The notes beneath the pieces were generated by a model that saw only the letters and a program-made list of their open reading frames with translations, was not told the DNA's origin and ran no database searches. A stretch of 64,000 nucleotides of DNA from Gigantopelta aegis (Eukaryota > Mollusca > Gastropoda > Neomphalida > Peltospiridae), in the NCBI RefSeq assembly GCF_016097555.1, contig NC_054704.1, forward strand, positions 32,345,054 to 32,409,053, written 5' to 3'. Positions 23,060 through 34,900 of the stretch are shown here, piece by piece. A program made the translations under genes and the position numbers. Every line of letters begins with the position of its first letter. The first letter of the stretch is position 1.

Positions 23060-23265
23060 AGGTGTAAATTCCATTTGTCCGTAATCCATATGCGTATACG
23101 TGTACGCAATTAATGATGCATAGATAGGCACACGCGTAGGCCTACGGAGACACATACATGGGATATACTCAACCTATTTGCACTGAAAGTGAATGAAAAC
23201 GGATTACGCATTGCAGACTACGTACACGCATACGGTTTACGGGCAAATGTAATTTGCGTCCCATT
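23060..23265. mobile_element. MITE with about 37-bp imperfect terminal inverted repeats
   Basis: The left end AAATTCCATTTGTCCGTAAT continues to CCATATGCGTATACGTGTAC. The reverse complement of the right end reads AAATTACATTTGCCCGTAAA continuing CCGTATGCGTGTACGTA. The internal segment ATATACTCAACCTATTTGCA recurs at 24690-24730, so a second degraded copy exists. Confidence 0.6.
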
Positions 23266-23789
23266 GATATGCCCATAGGAATGATATCTGAAGCTTGAAA
23301 GGGGGCACAATCTCTAATGGACGCGGCAAAGTCTCTAGTGGGGTTAAATCCATATTTTAAACCTTATTTATATAGAGTTGGAAAAACACAACCCAAACAT
23401 TTTCGCCCTCACGTGTGTGTGTGTGGGGAGGGGGGGGGGGGCAATCCCCCTGTTCCTACGGACCTGAGCCGGTACCGGGATGCGAAACCAGATTTTATCA
23501 GACTTAAGTCCTCACTATACGACAAAGGCCGATGGACTGTATAAAGTTAATATAGAGCTTTTATCTCCTCCAAAACCATAATACATTTTGACTTAATTTT
23601 TTATTTTTGTTTAACATTAGAATAAAGATTTATATAAGATGTTTTGGAAAAAATCTTCAAATTCGGGCAAAAACAAGAGAAATTCAAGGGAAATGAGCTG
23701 GTCTGAAAAAATTTCACAATGTATTTTCAATATTCTATCCACAGTATTACTTGTAATCCATGTAAAAATGCATAGTGTTTCGTTAAAGT

Positions 23790-24545
23790 TTTGTTTTGTT
23801 TAACGACTCCACCAGAGCACATTGATTTATTAATTATCGGCTATTGGATGTTAAATATGTAGTAATTTTGACACAGTTTTCCATTAGTAGCAAGGAATCT
23901 TTTTTTATGCATCATCCCACAGAAAGGAGACGGATCTGGCTTCTCAAGATCTGTATTTCAGCACAGCACTACACCTTCAACGTCTATCGACTGTCAATAT
24001 AGGGGTTTTCTTAACGGGATGCAACCCATCTCGTCCCTTTAAGCTGTGCACCCAAACGGCCTTAACAAGGCCACTCGCGTGGACATATCGATCGGACTTT
24101 AAACTTTTAGATCTGCGTTCAAAATTTTATGTCGAAATTAGTTCTTTTTTTTTAAATATTATTATATAGTCCGATCCTCTCTTCTTTCTCTTATTTAATT
24201 TTGAACTATCCTTCTAAAATGCTCCAAATTATATAAATATTCGGCCGAGCAGTCAATTCTTTTTTATTTTTGGCTTGTAACCTTTTTTATTTTTTTTTAT
24301 TTAATCTATTAACTTTTTTACTAATTACTATTTTCAAAATTATGCTCATTTTCAGCCCCCCCCCCCCCCCCCCCCCTCATCCCGAGTCAGGCCACCGATC
24401 TTATCGGAGGTCGGACTCGGGATGGGCGTGTTCGAAACCCTAGTGGTATATGGGCACGTTAAACTAGTTATCATCATCATCATCACAGAAAGGATAGCAC
24501 ATGCCACGGCCTTTGATATATACCAGTCGTGGTGTAACCCTATAT
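23790..24545 (-). mobile_element. SINE, type 4, interrupted by a 555-bp retroelement
   Basis: The left part (TTTTGTTTAACGACTCCACC to CATCATCCCACAGAAAGGA) and the right part (CACAGAAAGGATAGCACATG onward) form one SINE. They are split exactly at CACAGAAAGGA, which is present on both sides. Confidence 0.8.
23929..24483 (+). mobile_element. Unclassified retroelement insertion with (ATC)n tail
   Basis: The 555 bp are bounded by the 11-bp target duplication CACAGAAAGGA (23918-23928 and 24484-24494) and end in ATCATCATCATCATCA, typical of LINE or LINE-mobilised elements. Inside are a C homopolymer (24355-24376) and a hairpin, TCCCGAGTC paired with GACTCGGGA at 24381-24424. No reverse-transcriptase frame remains. 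Confidence 0.7.
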
Positions 24546-24882
24546 ATAGCTGGTTTGGCAGTAATGCTAATATGAATAAACGTGTATAATCCAGATCTTA
24601 ATTCTTGCAAAAATCAGAGGTGAAAAAAAAAAAAAGTCATAGAAAAAAACACAAAAACAAAAAGACAACCCAGGAAAAAACGGAAACGCATACATGGTAT
24701 ATACTCAACCTATTTGCATTGAAAGTGAATGAAATTTTGTTATATAAAAATTGTTACTTTTTTCCTGTGATTTGTTTTCGTATAATAAATTGTGATTTTT
24801 TTTTCTGTTACTTTTTTCCAGTCACCGCAACGCCATATCCTTCTCTTTTTTTTTTTGTAGGAACGCTTGCCGCAAGGGACTA

Positions 24883-25260
24883 TTAAAGGGACATTCCTGA
24901 CTGCTGCAATTTTAAAGGGACATTCCTGACTTTGCTGCAATTTTAAAGATAATATCGACTAACAAAGACTTTTTAACGATTGTAATTACATATCAAATAT
25001 ATTTTTCAGCATAAAATACTAGTGGCTGTATATTAAACGTGTTTCTGATCGTTCTAATATTTTCACTAGGTTAAATTTCATTTTATTTTGCTAAAAAAAA
25101 ATAAAAAAATCGTACGTACGAAAAATTTTGAAGACAAAATCCAGTTTGGGCTTCTTACAAATATTAAGAGGACCAGAAACACATTGAATATACAGACACT
25201 GATATTCTAAACAAGAAAATATATTTAAAGTTACATTCTCTGGTTACCATATTATAACAT
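24883..25260. mobile_element. Foldback MITE, near-complete copy
   Basis: The left end has TTAAAGGGACATTCCTGACT, preceded by a partial duplicate. The two arms are imperfect inverted repeats around a centre with CGTACGTACG: one arm has GTTTCTGATCGTTCTAATAT, the other AATATTAAGAGGACCAGAAAC. No open frame. Autonomous partner unknown. Confidence 0.6.
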
Positions 25261-25749
25261 CATGTACAAATGTGAAATACAAGCTCAAATGCACTTTTAA
25301 AAAAGTCGTGTGTGTTCGCTATGAACGGATATCGTCGCCTGTGCCGCCATAGTTCGGCAAAGCACAAACGACAGCCTGTTGTCAGTTAACACGAGCGTTT
25401 GCCGATTTCAAATTGTAGGGTTCGTCTCAAAAAATTAAAAGAGAAATCTTGCGCTGTACAAAGAACGTTCGGTTGAGGATACGGTACTAGTCTTTCGTTA
25501 AAACCGGTTTGATCTTGACAAAGTATTATCGACAGTCGTACCTTCCTATTTCAGAATTGCTATTTTATAAAGTGTTAGTAGAACTTTCAAAGTTTAGTTT
25601 GTATACTAGTAACACATTAATCATGTATATATTTTTAAAATAAAATATACTAAAGTAGACAATTTACGTTTTCACTTCTTAATTTTACGTGTTAAAATCG
25701 ACAAATTCAAATAAATATTATTTCGTTTGGAAAGGTTAAAGTTGGGGGG

Positions 25750-25925
25750 GGGGGGTTGTTTAACGACATCAGCGTTAAAGCATATTGATTTAATAATCAT
25801 CCGACCCCATACAACCGTAAATAAAATGTGTTGAGTGCGTCGTTAAATAAAACATATCCTATCTTCCATCTGCTGTTGGATGTCTAACATTTGGTAATTT
25901 TGACATATAATCTTAGAGAGGAATC
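25750..25925 (-). mobile_element. SINE type 4 fragment with a nested SINE type 1 tail
   Basis: The minus-orientation SINE (TTGTTTAACGACATCAGCGT, then GTTGGATGTCTAACATTTGG) is interrupted at 25805-25862 by a plus-strand tail (CCATACAACCGTAAATAAAA to GTCGTTAAATAAAACATATC). Confidence 0.65.
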
Positions 25926-26099
25926 GGGTGTATGTGCAGGGGGAGGGTATTGGAGGACGAAACCCTTACTTGACCAAGCTTAAAAAAAACTGAAATGTAT
26001 TTTCTGGGGGAGCATGGCCCCATATAAATTTCGCTCATCAGTCTATAACCCCAACCCCGCTGAAATCCCTGCACACGCGCCTTGGAAACCCGCTACATT

Positions 26100-26212
26100 T
26101 TTTTTTAGCAAGGGATCGTTTATATGTACCATCCCACAGACAGGATATCACATACCATGGTCTTTTATATACCCGCCGATGGGGATCGATCCTAGACTGA
26201 CAGCGCATTTCC
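26100..26212 (-). mobile_element. SINE head fragment
   Basis: AGCAAGGGATCGTTTATATG, CCATCCCACAGACAGGATAT, then GGGATCGATCCTAGACTGAC. Confidence 0.7.
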
Positions 26213-26639
26213 AAAAACCACCTTTTTAGGTCTAAAGTAATGAATAAAAATAACATATAATCTTGAAAAAGGTTACGTAAATCGAACACAGTACCCTCTT
26301 CCTCTACTCCTAGAGCGTTACGTAATTAGTAACACCCCCCTTACATGTAAGGCGTATGCCAACAGCTGGCCACTGTCAAAATTTCATGGCAAATCCCCCA
26401 CCCACCGACCCCTGGAAAGGCGTTGTACCATACCTCTATGGATATAAATATGTTTTGGAGATATGAGACGACCCCTCAATCAAGACAGTTAAATTTGTTC
26501 AAAAATTACGAAATCTCACGTGATCTCTTGTTGGGGAATTCTATACTTGTGATAAGCCAATGAAAACCGAGATCGGTAAGAGCCCGTCAAAAGTGTCCAA
26601 CTTTCTAAATACTGGCTTTGTTTTTGTCCTGGATAAGCC

Positions 26640-27130
26640 AGCGTAGTGAAACCAATGCGGAGTGCAGCGTCACAGGTAGATGGACACGAATACCCCTACA
26701 TGATAGAATATGTCCCCTCTGCAACAGTAACGACATCGGAGACGAGTTCCATTATATACTTAAATGTCCATTTTTTAAAGAACCCAGAATTATTTACTTA
26801 CCACAATACTGTCAATCAAAACCTAATACATATACATTTTATAATATCTTCAACAGCAAGAAAACCGGTGTCCTTCGTAAATTGTCAATTTTCTGTAAAT
26901 TTATTATGAATACCTTTAAGTCCCCCAGCTAAAATACCTATTTGGATATGTATTTTATGTATGTATGTATATATAAATATATATATATTTGTTTATTTAT
27001 TTATTTATTGGAAATACTTATACGTTTGCCATCTTGTCAAAATATATGTATAATTGTATTATGTACCTCATATGCCGTGGTTTACGGCCTGAGAGTAAAT
27101 AAAGTTCTGTTCTGTTCTGTTCTGTTCTGT
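26640..27130 (+). mobile_element. LINE 3' end, 5'-truncated, with (TTCTG)n tail
   Basis: The open frame to 26932 reads TGRWTRIPLHDRICPLC and GDEFHYILKCPFF, the Cys-Cys-His-Cys region found near the C terminus of several non-LTR retrotransposon polymerases. It is followed by an AT-rich 3' region and ends with GTAAATAAAG and TTCTG repeats (27103-27130). Short tandem-repeat tails are usual for CR1-like and related LINEs. The clade is not certain. Confidence 0.7.
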
Positions 27131-27149
27131 CATATATGCACCAAACGTA

Positions 27150-27455
27150 ATTGGATTTTCTGTTCTATATGCTTAAATAATAATAATATTTTGGATACTG
27201 CCGCTTTAATGTGTAAGTTTAATCGTAGAAATATTTTATTAGTCGGAAACATCTTACAATGCAGCAAACTCGGGAATGTCCCTTTAACGAAACTCTAGAT
27301 AAGAAAGTTAAAAGTTTGTCTTTCCCTAATATGTAATGCTGATATTATGGACAAAATCATGAAAATGGTTATAGGAGAAACAAAACACAAACTATAATGT
27401 GCTCACTCTAAAACATCTTACAATGCAGCAAACTCAGGAATGTCCCTTTAACTAT
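27150..27455. mobile_element. Two foldback MITE ends
   Basis: 27232-27295 (AATATTTTATTAGTCGGAAA, ATCTTACAATGCAGCAAACT, GAATGTCCCTTTAACG) and 27410-27453 (ACATCTTACAATGCAGCAAA to GGAATGTCCCTTTAAC) are two termini of the same family within 200 bp. Confidence 0.6.
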
Positions 27456-27889
27456 AAACCAGCCCCAGCCACTATCCACTTTGTCGCTTGGCGATGAACA
27501 GTTTCTGTTAGGTTGGCTGTTAACCGAGTTGTACACAAAATATGCTAAACGCAAACCAGGCTAACCAGCATCTAACTGATTTGGTTGGATGGTTTACTCG
27601 GTTAACTAAAATGGCTACGAGGTAGCTGCTGCTATTCCGAGACTTTGTTCCATTTCAACCGCTGATGCTGGAAGTCAGAGAAAACCTGTGGTAACAGTTT
27701 TATGGTTTGGTTAATGCAAACACACCATGCTTGCTATTACACGGTAACAGTGCTCTAACAAAGCAGTGCCTACACCACAGTACCGGTTAGTGATTTAATA
27801 CGATAACGTGACCCGCTAGTTATTTGAGGCCCATTTGAGGTTCCTTAAACAATACTTTAAATGGGATGGATCATGCAGTTTAAAATTAT
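27456..27889. other. Intergenic DNA
   Basis: Contains repeats of GGTTAACC-like words (AACCAGGCTAACCAGCATCT) but no recognised gene or element. Confidence 0.4.
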
Positions 27890-29276
27890 ATTGTTAATCA
27901 GATGTCATTATTTTTATTAACATTACATTTACTAAGAATAACAGTATTGAAAACGTTAATAATGCCAAAGTTAACTCACCTATTAATAGCTTTACCGAAT
28001 CCAAATGAAATTCTGATAAAACATAAATACATTATTTTTTAAATTTATCTGGCAGAGTAAAACTGAAAAATTTAAACAAAATTTAATAACGCAAGGTTAT
28101 GAAAGGGGTGGTATTAAAATGATAAACATAAATAATTTTATAACAGCATTGAAATGTACATGGATTCGAAGAATGTTTTTAAATAACTCAAAGTGGATCA
28201 CTTTGTTTAAGTCAATTACAAACATATCGTTAACAGACATGATTAAACAAGGTGATTATTTCCTAACGTGCAAAATAGAACATATTCGCAATAGGTTTTG
28301 GAGAGAAACACTGTCCAGCTGGATAAATATACAAAAAGTTCAAAACCCACAAAGTGTGGATGATATATTAAGTATTAATATCTGGAATAACAGCAAAATA
28401 TGTATAGGTAACAAACCATTTATATACAAACATAATATCAATAATGGTATCACATTTATTAATGATTTATTAAACGAACAAGGTGATGTTTTAACATACG
28501 AACAGTTTATAACAAAATATCATATAAATACAAATTTCTTGGAATATGCGTCAGTAACAAATGCTGTTAAATCATTTATAAACAAATTAGAAAACATAAA
28601 CGATGACACTTTCACAAGTCTTAAAAATCCTGTTTTCCCGTTCAAGATAAAACATTCATTAAAAGACAAAAGCGGTTGTAAACATATGTATGATATGTTA
28701 AATTCACAAACTGTCATTCCAAAAGCACAATTGAAATATGCAAATGAAGGATACATGTATGATACAAAGAAATGGGAAAAGTATTATGATATTCCTTTTC
28801 GATGTGTAAAAGACACGACATTATCATGGTTTCAGTATAGAGTAGTATACAGAATCTTATCTACTAATACATTTTTGTATATGATACATTACGTGGATTC
28901 TAATGCTTGCGACTTCTGCAAAGCTTCATGTGAAACGTTACAACATCTTTTCTTTGACTGTAACAAGGTTAACCACATTTGGGAATCAATACAAGAATGG
29001 ATATTGACTGAAACAGGAATTGACATTATTTTTAGTCAAGATATTGTTATGTTTGGTATGATCAATAACGAAAATAGTAACTTTATAAATTGGTTGATTA
29101 TCAACATTAAATATTATATCTACTGTATGAAAGTACAGAAAAAACTATTAAATATCAGTGGAGTTAAAAACATTTTGCAAAACAAGTTTGAAATAGAAAG
29201 ATTTATTTTATATAAGAATTGCAATTACGAAATTTTTAATCAACAATGGACACCATGGCTTAATCTCTTTGATTGA
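27890..29276 (+). pseudogene. LINE reverse-transcriptase C-terminal part, frameshifted
   Basis: The frame at 28119-29276 (385 aa) is the C-terminal half of a non-LTR retrotransposon ORF2, closest in style to the L1/Tx1 group. It has TLSWFQYRVVYRILSTNTFL and a zinc-knuckle ACDFCKASCETLQHLFFDC. Upstream the coding sequence continues (VLKTLIMPKLTHLLIALPNP, then KFIWQSKTEKFKQNL and GYERGGIKM) but needs one frame change at the TTTTTT run near 28034-28039. The catalytic reverse-transcriptase core and endonuclease are missing, so it is a 5'-truncated dead copy. Bases are very AT-rich like the surroundings. Confidence 0.85.
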
Positions 29277-29817
29277 TACGTATTTCCTAACAATAGCTTG
29301 TTTCGAATTCCAGGTCTTTTTCGTTTCGCGCTAATATAGATTTATGCCCCCCCCCCCCATGTATTTCTTTATTTTATTTCTTTATCTATTTATTTGTTTT
29401 GTTTTGTTTTGTTTTGTTTGTTTGTTTGTTTGCTTATTTATTTATTTATCAATTTATTATTATGTGTTTTAACCATTATATCTTCTTTCTTCTTCTCCTA
29501 TATTTCCCAGTCCTTTCCATTATATGCGTCATAGCAATTTGTTTTGTTTTTTACCAATCTTAAATTATACAGAAACATTACAAATGCATTTATGTATCAA
29601 ATTGTTATATATGACTATATAACATTATTATACAACAAATTAGATATATGTACTTGTATATAAATTATATTACATTGATGTAAGGCCATGAATTCAAGGC
29701 TCTCCAACATTGACATGGTCAGAATGGACTGGGGAAAATAAATATAAAAAACCCAACAAACCCCCCCCCCCCAAAAAAAAAACCCCAACAACATTACATT
29801 TACTATTTATTTTTAAA
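29277..29817 (+). other. LINE 3' region and low-complexity DNA
   Basis: C homopolymers at 29347-29358 and 29760-29772, TTTTG/TTTG runs at 29395-29430 and AT-rich sequence. It plausibly includes the 3' UTR of the LINE; its end is not determinable. Confidence 0.4.
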
Positions 29818-30225
29818 TCATTAACCATATGTCTGATGCCATATAACCGTGAATGAAATGTGTTGATCGTGTCTTTAAATAAAACATTTCCTTCCTTCCT
29901 TGGGGGTGGTGGAATGCATTATCTTCAGTTAATAGATGCCAGTGCCACATACACCCCATCCCTCTCTAATGTATAATATATGGACTTGGTAAATATATCT
30001 AGCCAGTGCACCATGGCTGGTATATCAAAGGCCGTGGTATGTGCTATCCTGTCTGTGAAATAGTACATATAAAAGATCCCTTGCTACTAATGGAAAATGT
30101 AGGTTTCCTCTCTAAAACTATGTCAAAATGACGAAATGGTTGACATTCAATAGCTGATGATTCATAAATCAATGTGCTCTAATGGTGTTGTGAAAACTTT
30201 TTAATAAATATATTATTAAAAGCAA
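29818..30225 (+). mobile_element. SINE type 1 tail fragment and SINE type 4 copy
   Basis: 29818-29900 is a tail only (ATTAACCATATGTCTGATGC to ATTTCCTTCCTTCC). 30002-30225 is a head-truncated copy from AGCCAGTGCACCATGGCTGG. Confidence 0.7.
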
Positions 30226-30673
30226 GTGATTTAAGATTATCGAAGTCATATTAAAATATTAAGTTTTAAACAATTACAGCAGGGCTTGTATCTATAAAAA
30301 TTTAGGATCTAACTCAAATCTTTAATTACATGCATTAATTTGACCATGACTCTAAAAGTTTTATAAGCATGCTGCCTGGTCTTTATATACAAGTTAGTTT
30401 GATTTAATTTTAAGGTTGAATAAATATATGGTGTTATCACTTATTTTGGTTAATTTGGTTGTCTGGTTTTACATATACACATGTATATAATTAAATTAGG
30501 AGTGAATATATGTCAGTAGTAAATTAATTGCCCAAGGTGTGATGAGTTGCAGGATGTTTGCCCATCAATGTCAAAGAAAGTTCTTGCAAAATGTATTGTG
30601 ATGCATATTACCAAGTAGGAGTGGTGCTAATAATTTTTTGGGAGAAGGGTTGGATATCATTGACCGGAAGAAT

Positions 30674-30865
30674 GATTTTAATGGTGTGCTTCTTCTTTGA
30701 ACACCCCAGTAGCTCTACTAAATGCTGCAGGTTCTATATGGGCCGGATAGTTTCTGCTTCAGAGGTTCGTCTTAAGGCCAAACTGCTTTCCTCTTGTCCA
30801 GCATCTCCCACTCAGAATTTATGTTGGTTACATGTGGTAATTGAGTTTAGCCATGTCATCATCAC
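30674..30865 (+). repeat. Dispersed repeat, copy 1 (second copy reversed at 38340-38565)
   Basis: Shared words with the reverse complement of the second copy include CCCCAGTAGCT, CATATAGTTTCTSYTTCA and GGTTACATGTGGTAATTGAG. Confidence 0.6.
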
Positions 30866-31130
30866 CTGGTCTGTTTGGGATCGATCCCTGTCAGTGGGCC
30901 CATTGCACTATTTCTCGCTCCAGCCTGGTACATCAAAGGCCATGGTATGTGCTATCCTGTCTATGGGATGGTGCATATAAAAGATCCCTTGCTACTAATC
31001 GAAAAGAGTAGCCCATGAAGTGGGGACAGCAGGTTTTCTCTCCAGTATCTGTGTGGTCCTTAATCATATGTCTGACGCCATATAACTGTAAATAAAATGT
31101 GTTGAGTACGTCGTTAAATAAAACATTAAC
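30866..31130 (+). mobile_element. tRNA-derived SINE, type 1, box A lost
   Basis: Starts in box B (GGGATCGATCCCTGTC), then TATAAAAGATCCCTTGCTAC and tail GTCGTTAAATAAAACATTAA. Confidence 0.85.
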
Positions 31131-31131
31131 A

Positions 31132-31292
31132 TTGGGGCTTGGGTGGGGGCAGGATATTCATATTTACAAAATAGACTTAACCGCAACATTTTACCTCACT
31201 AGCCGTCGGGCATGGCAATAATAGTTATTTACTAGCCCAACATTGAATATCACTAGCCATGGGAATGGGGTTACCATAATATAGAAGCCCTG
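31132..31292 (-). mobile_element. hAT-like MITE, partial copy 2
   Basis: The terminus TATAGAAGCCCTG and the internal AATAATAGTTATTTACTAGC match the other two copies in reverse orientation. The other half is absent. Confidence 0.6.
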
Positions 31293-31515
31293 TCAAAAGT
31301 CATAGTATGTGCTATCCTGTCTGTAGGTGAGGTACATATAAAATATTTCCTTGGGCACAGATAATTGATATTAAGAGAAGAATATGTGGGAGAAGTGGGT
31401 TTTGTTCCTCATTATTACTTACTTTATGTTACTGATTAAAGATTATGCTGGGGAGTCATTAATTTCTTTTTATTTAATTTTTTTTTTTTTTAAATTATAT
31501 CTTGTGTATTTTCAG

Positions 31516-31958
31516 GATGCAATGCCATTCCCTACAATTTCTGGTTCACAACCCGAGATGCAGCCTCTGTTCTCAATCGAACAAGCTGAGCTGATTCGAC
31601 GTCTTCGAAACAGTGGAATCACCAAAGAACAGGTCGTCCAGGCTTTTGAATCGTTCGAGAGAATCGATGAAGACTTGGGGATGTTGTATACCATCCCGAA
31701 ATCTTTGGCTCAGGTCTGTACCTCTCCCTCCTTGTACACGTGTCAAACTACAACAGCTTCCAGCTCCACAGTGGAGCGAGCATTACACAGTGAACATGGC
31801 CGTAAACGTCGCCATAGCAACAGCACAGAAGTGAGTGACTCTGTGACATCTGAAGAAGGAAATGATGTCATAGCAGCAAATTGTGTCAGCAGAAGGAACA
31901 GCATTGCTGGGGTTGATGGAGATGTGAATAATGATGCTGAAGACTTTGAGTATATTAG
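31516..31958 (+). CDS. HMBOX1: HMBOX1-like, exon with start codon
   Basis: The acceptor GTGTATTTTCAG precedes GATGCAATGCC. The first in-frame ATG is 31522. The frame is also open upstream through the intron to 31384, so the ATG choice rests on the splice site. The donor GTAAGA follows TATATTAG, leaving phase 2. Confidence 0.85.
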
Positions 31959-34900
31959 GTAAGAAATGTTAAAGAAGTCATGCCATAGTTGAAATAATAT
32001 TTGTTCTGGCATTACATTATTAGCTTAAATTAGGTTGTGTGGCAATCAGTCAGAAGGGCCTCTGGAAATTTCTTTTCTAAGAGTAGAAGCTTTTATTACA
32101 GTTTGCAGTACTTATTAAAAATTGTGCTGGAGTGTCATTAAATTGTATATCAAAATTCAAGGGAGATAACACAATATTATATAAAATATTTAAACTGTGA
32201 AAACAGAAAATTAAATTATTTCCATTTAAATTAAAACTTATCACCACACAAAATTGTAATATTTTTTTTTTGTATTCACAGACAAAACAAGAGATTAAGA
32301 GATGAGATGCTGAATGATGCAACGAAATCAGGTTGGTATCCGGTTAAGAGAATAACAGGTTAATGATGTAGGTTATCGGTTTTATCCTGTAAAGGTAAGA
32401 ATGAGTAACCGAGTAAGACTAGTCAATTAAAAAAAAAAGAAGAAAAAAAGTTGGAGGAAACCTTTTATAACTAATGATGAAAGTGTAACCGGATCCCAAC
32501 ACTATTTTAATTAGATTTGAATATACATGGATTTTCAAATGTAGTTTATGTTACAAAGGTAAGGAATATGATATTATCATACATTCAGTACCCCAGCTTT
32601 CATTTCTTTTTTATTGTTTAATCCTGGCTTCTCTGAGCAAAATTTTCTTTAGAAATATGTTTATTATAATACTATTGTTACCACGGTTTCTGATAAAAAT
32701 TAAAGGGAAAGGCATTAATATAAGCGATTGCCTGTTTGCCAATCCTATTTCAAAACTTGGAAATAAATATAGTTTTTAAAAAAAAAAAGGAATATGGAAA
32801 GGACACTGAAGGACATTTGTAATTCTGGCTATTTGGTGTCAGGACATGTTTAAAATACTAGTCTTGCTTTGATAAACAATTTAATCTCATCCTTTCTGTT
32901 TCACCAGGCACAACCCTTTTTAACACCTTTCGTGGAAACCACAGCAAGCTGCCAGAGAAACTACAACAGCAGATGTACATTTGGTATTTAAAACAGCAGG
33001 GGATGTCGTCCGATTTCTTCCACCTACAGAGCACCGAGTCGAGAAAAGACCAGGATGAGCCAATCGACATGTGTTCTGTACAGCTGAGCGAGAGCCAAAA
33101 CTGTCGAACAGAATCTCAGTTTTCATACGGCCCAGCCAGCAGTCGCCTGCATCAGCTTGGCTCAGCCAGTCAGGTCACGCACTCCATGCTGTCACCTGGT
33201 GTTTCTACGGATACTACTGAACATCCACGAGATGTCGCTGGTAGAGTGGAGTATTTATAGGATATTAAACAAGCTTCCGTTTCGTATCAGGTTTAGTTCC
33301 CCAAGTGAAATATTTTTCAGTTGTCAAGAGCTTTAGCGAGTGACATTGAAAATTATTTCACAAGAGCCATAAACATGATATGAAATGGTAGCGAGTTTAA
33401 CATTGTATTTATTACCCATAATTGATCTTAATTTGTATCACTCAACTCGTTTAGTCGACGTTCCTGTAAGGTTGTAGTGCGTCAGTCGATGACGTCATTA
33501 TGTGACATCGAAGTGTCAAGTCCCACTTGATGTTCTAGTGGGACATATCATGTACCAAGGTATTATTAACCGTATTGGTAATAGACAGATTTATTATACA
33601 GGAGCATAAATACTGATAGGAAGAAATAAGGGATCAAACAAACAGTGGCAGCAATAGTGAATGCAACCAAAACCCTCAATCCAGGGTTGGAAATTTATAA
33701 AATTAATTTATTGTTCAGAATAATAGTTTACATTATGGATAATAAATTTCATTATATATCACTTAATAATTTATTTAGGATAAGCACTTGATGTGTAAAA
33801 TACCTTTAGATACTTTACATGCATGTTATAGAATAATACTATAGGAGTGTAATGGCACATTACTGCACAAGATCATTATAACCCATATTTACAACACTAT
33901 TATTGTAGACTATGTGGGTCATAAATTATCTAATGTAAAGTTAGTTTGTTTTGTTTAACGACACCACTAGAGCATATTGATTTATTAATCATCGGCTATT
34001 GGATGTCAAACATTTGGTAATTCTAACTTGTAGTCATTAGAGGAAACCCGCTAAAATTTTTAATGCAGAAGGGTATATTTTATATGCACCATCCCACAGA
34101 CAGGATAGCACATACCACACCCTTTGATATACCAGTCATGGTGCACTGGCTGGAACGAGAACTAGCCCAATGGGCCCACTGACAGGGATTGATCCTAAAC
34201 CAACCGCGCATCGAGCGAACGCTTTACCACTGGGCTACATCCTGTCCCCTGGTGAAAATGTATGACTGAATACTCCTCGTAGGAATCACCACATCTTACA
34301 CATTTTAATTTAAAAAAAAAACAAAAACCCCAGAAATATTTGTCTTTATTAATACAATCTTTGTAATGTATTTGAACCAGTTTGTAGACATTAAAAACAC
34401 CTGAACTTTCTAGTTAGCAGCCGTGTCACAAATTTGTACCACAAAAATTCTTTATTAATATTTTTTTAACTGATGTTATTATTGATTCAGCAGATGAGCA
34501 GAAACAGGCGTTCATGCGGGAGAACCCAATGTTAATCAAGCCGGATGACTACATCATGGAAATGCAGTATGCACCTCGCAGAGAACGCTTCACTTTCCGT
34601 GAAAAACACCTAGAAATTCTTGAAGCCTACTTCAAAATCAACCAGTATCCAATAAATGATGAGCGTGAAATGATTGCAAACAAGTGCAACACTGCTATGA
34701 CTATATCAAGTAAGTAGTCCTTTTTGTTTTGCATTTCCCCAACAGCATTGTTGTTTTGTTTGTTTTGTGTTATGACATCTCTAGAGCACATTGATTTATT
34801 AATCATTGGCTATTGGATGTCAAACATTTGATAATTCTGACACGTAGTCCATCAGAGGAAACCCTCTTCAAGGGATCTTTTATAAGCACTTTCCCACAGA

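Noticed and set aside
31384..31515. N-terminal extension of the HMBOX1-like protein (MWEKWVLF...)
   Set aside because: Open by chance through T-rich intron sequence; a clear polypyrimidine tract and AG lie at 31515.
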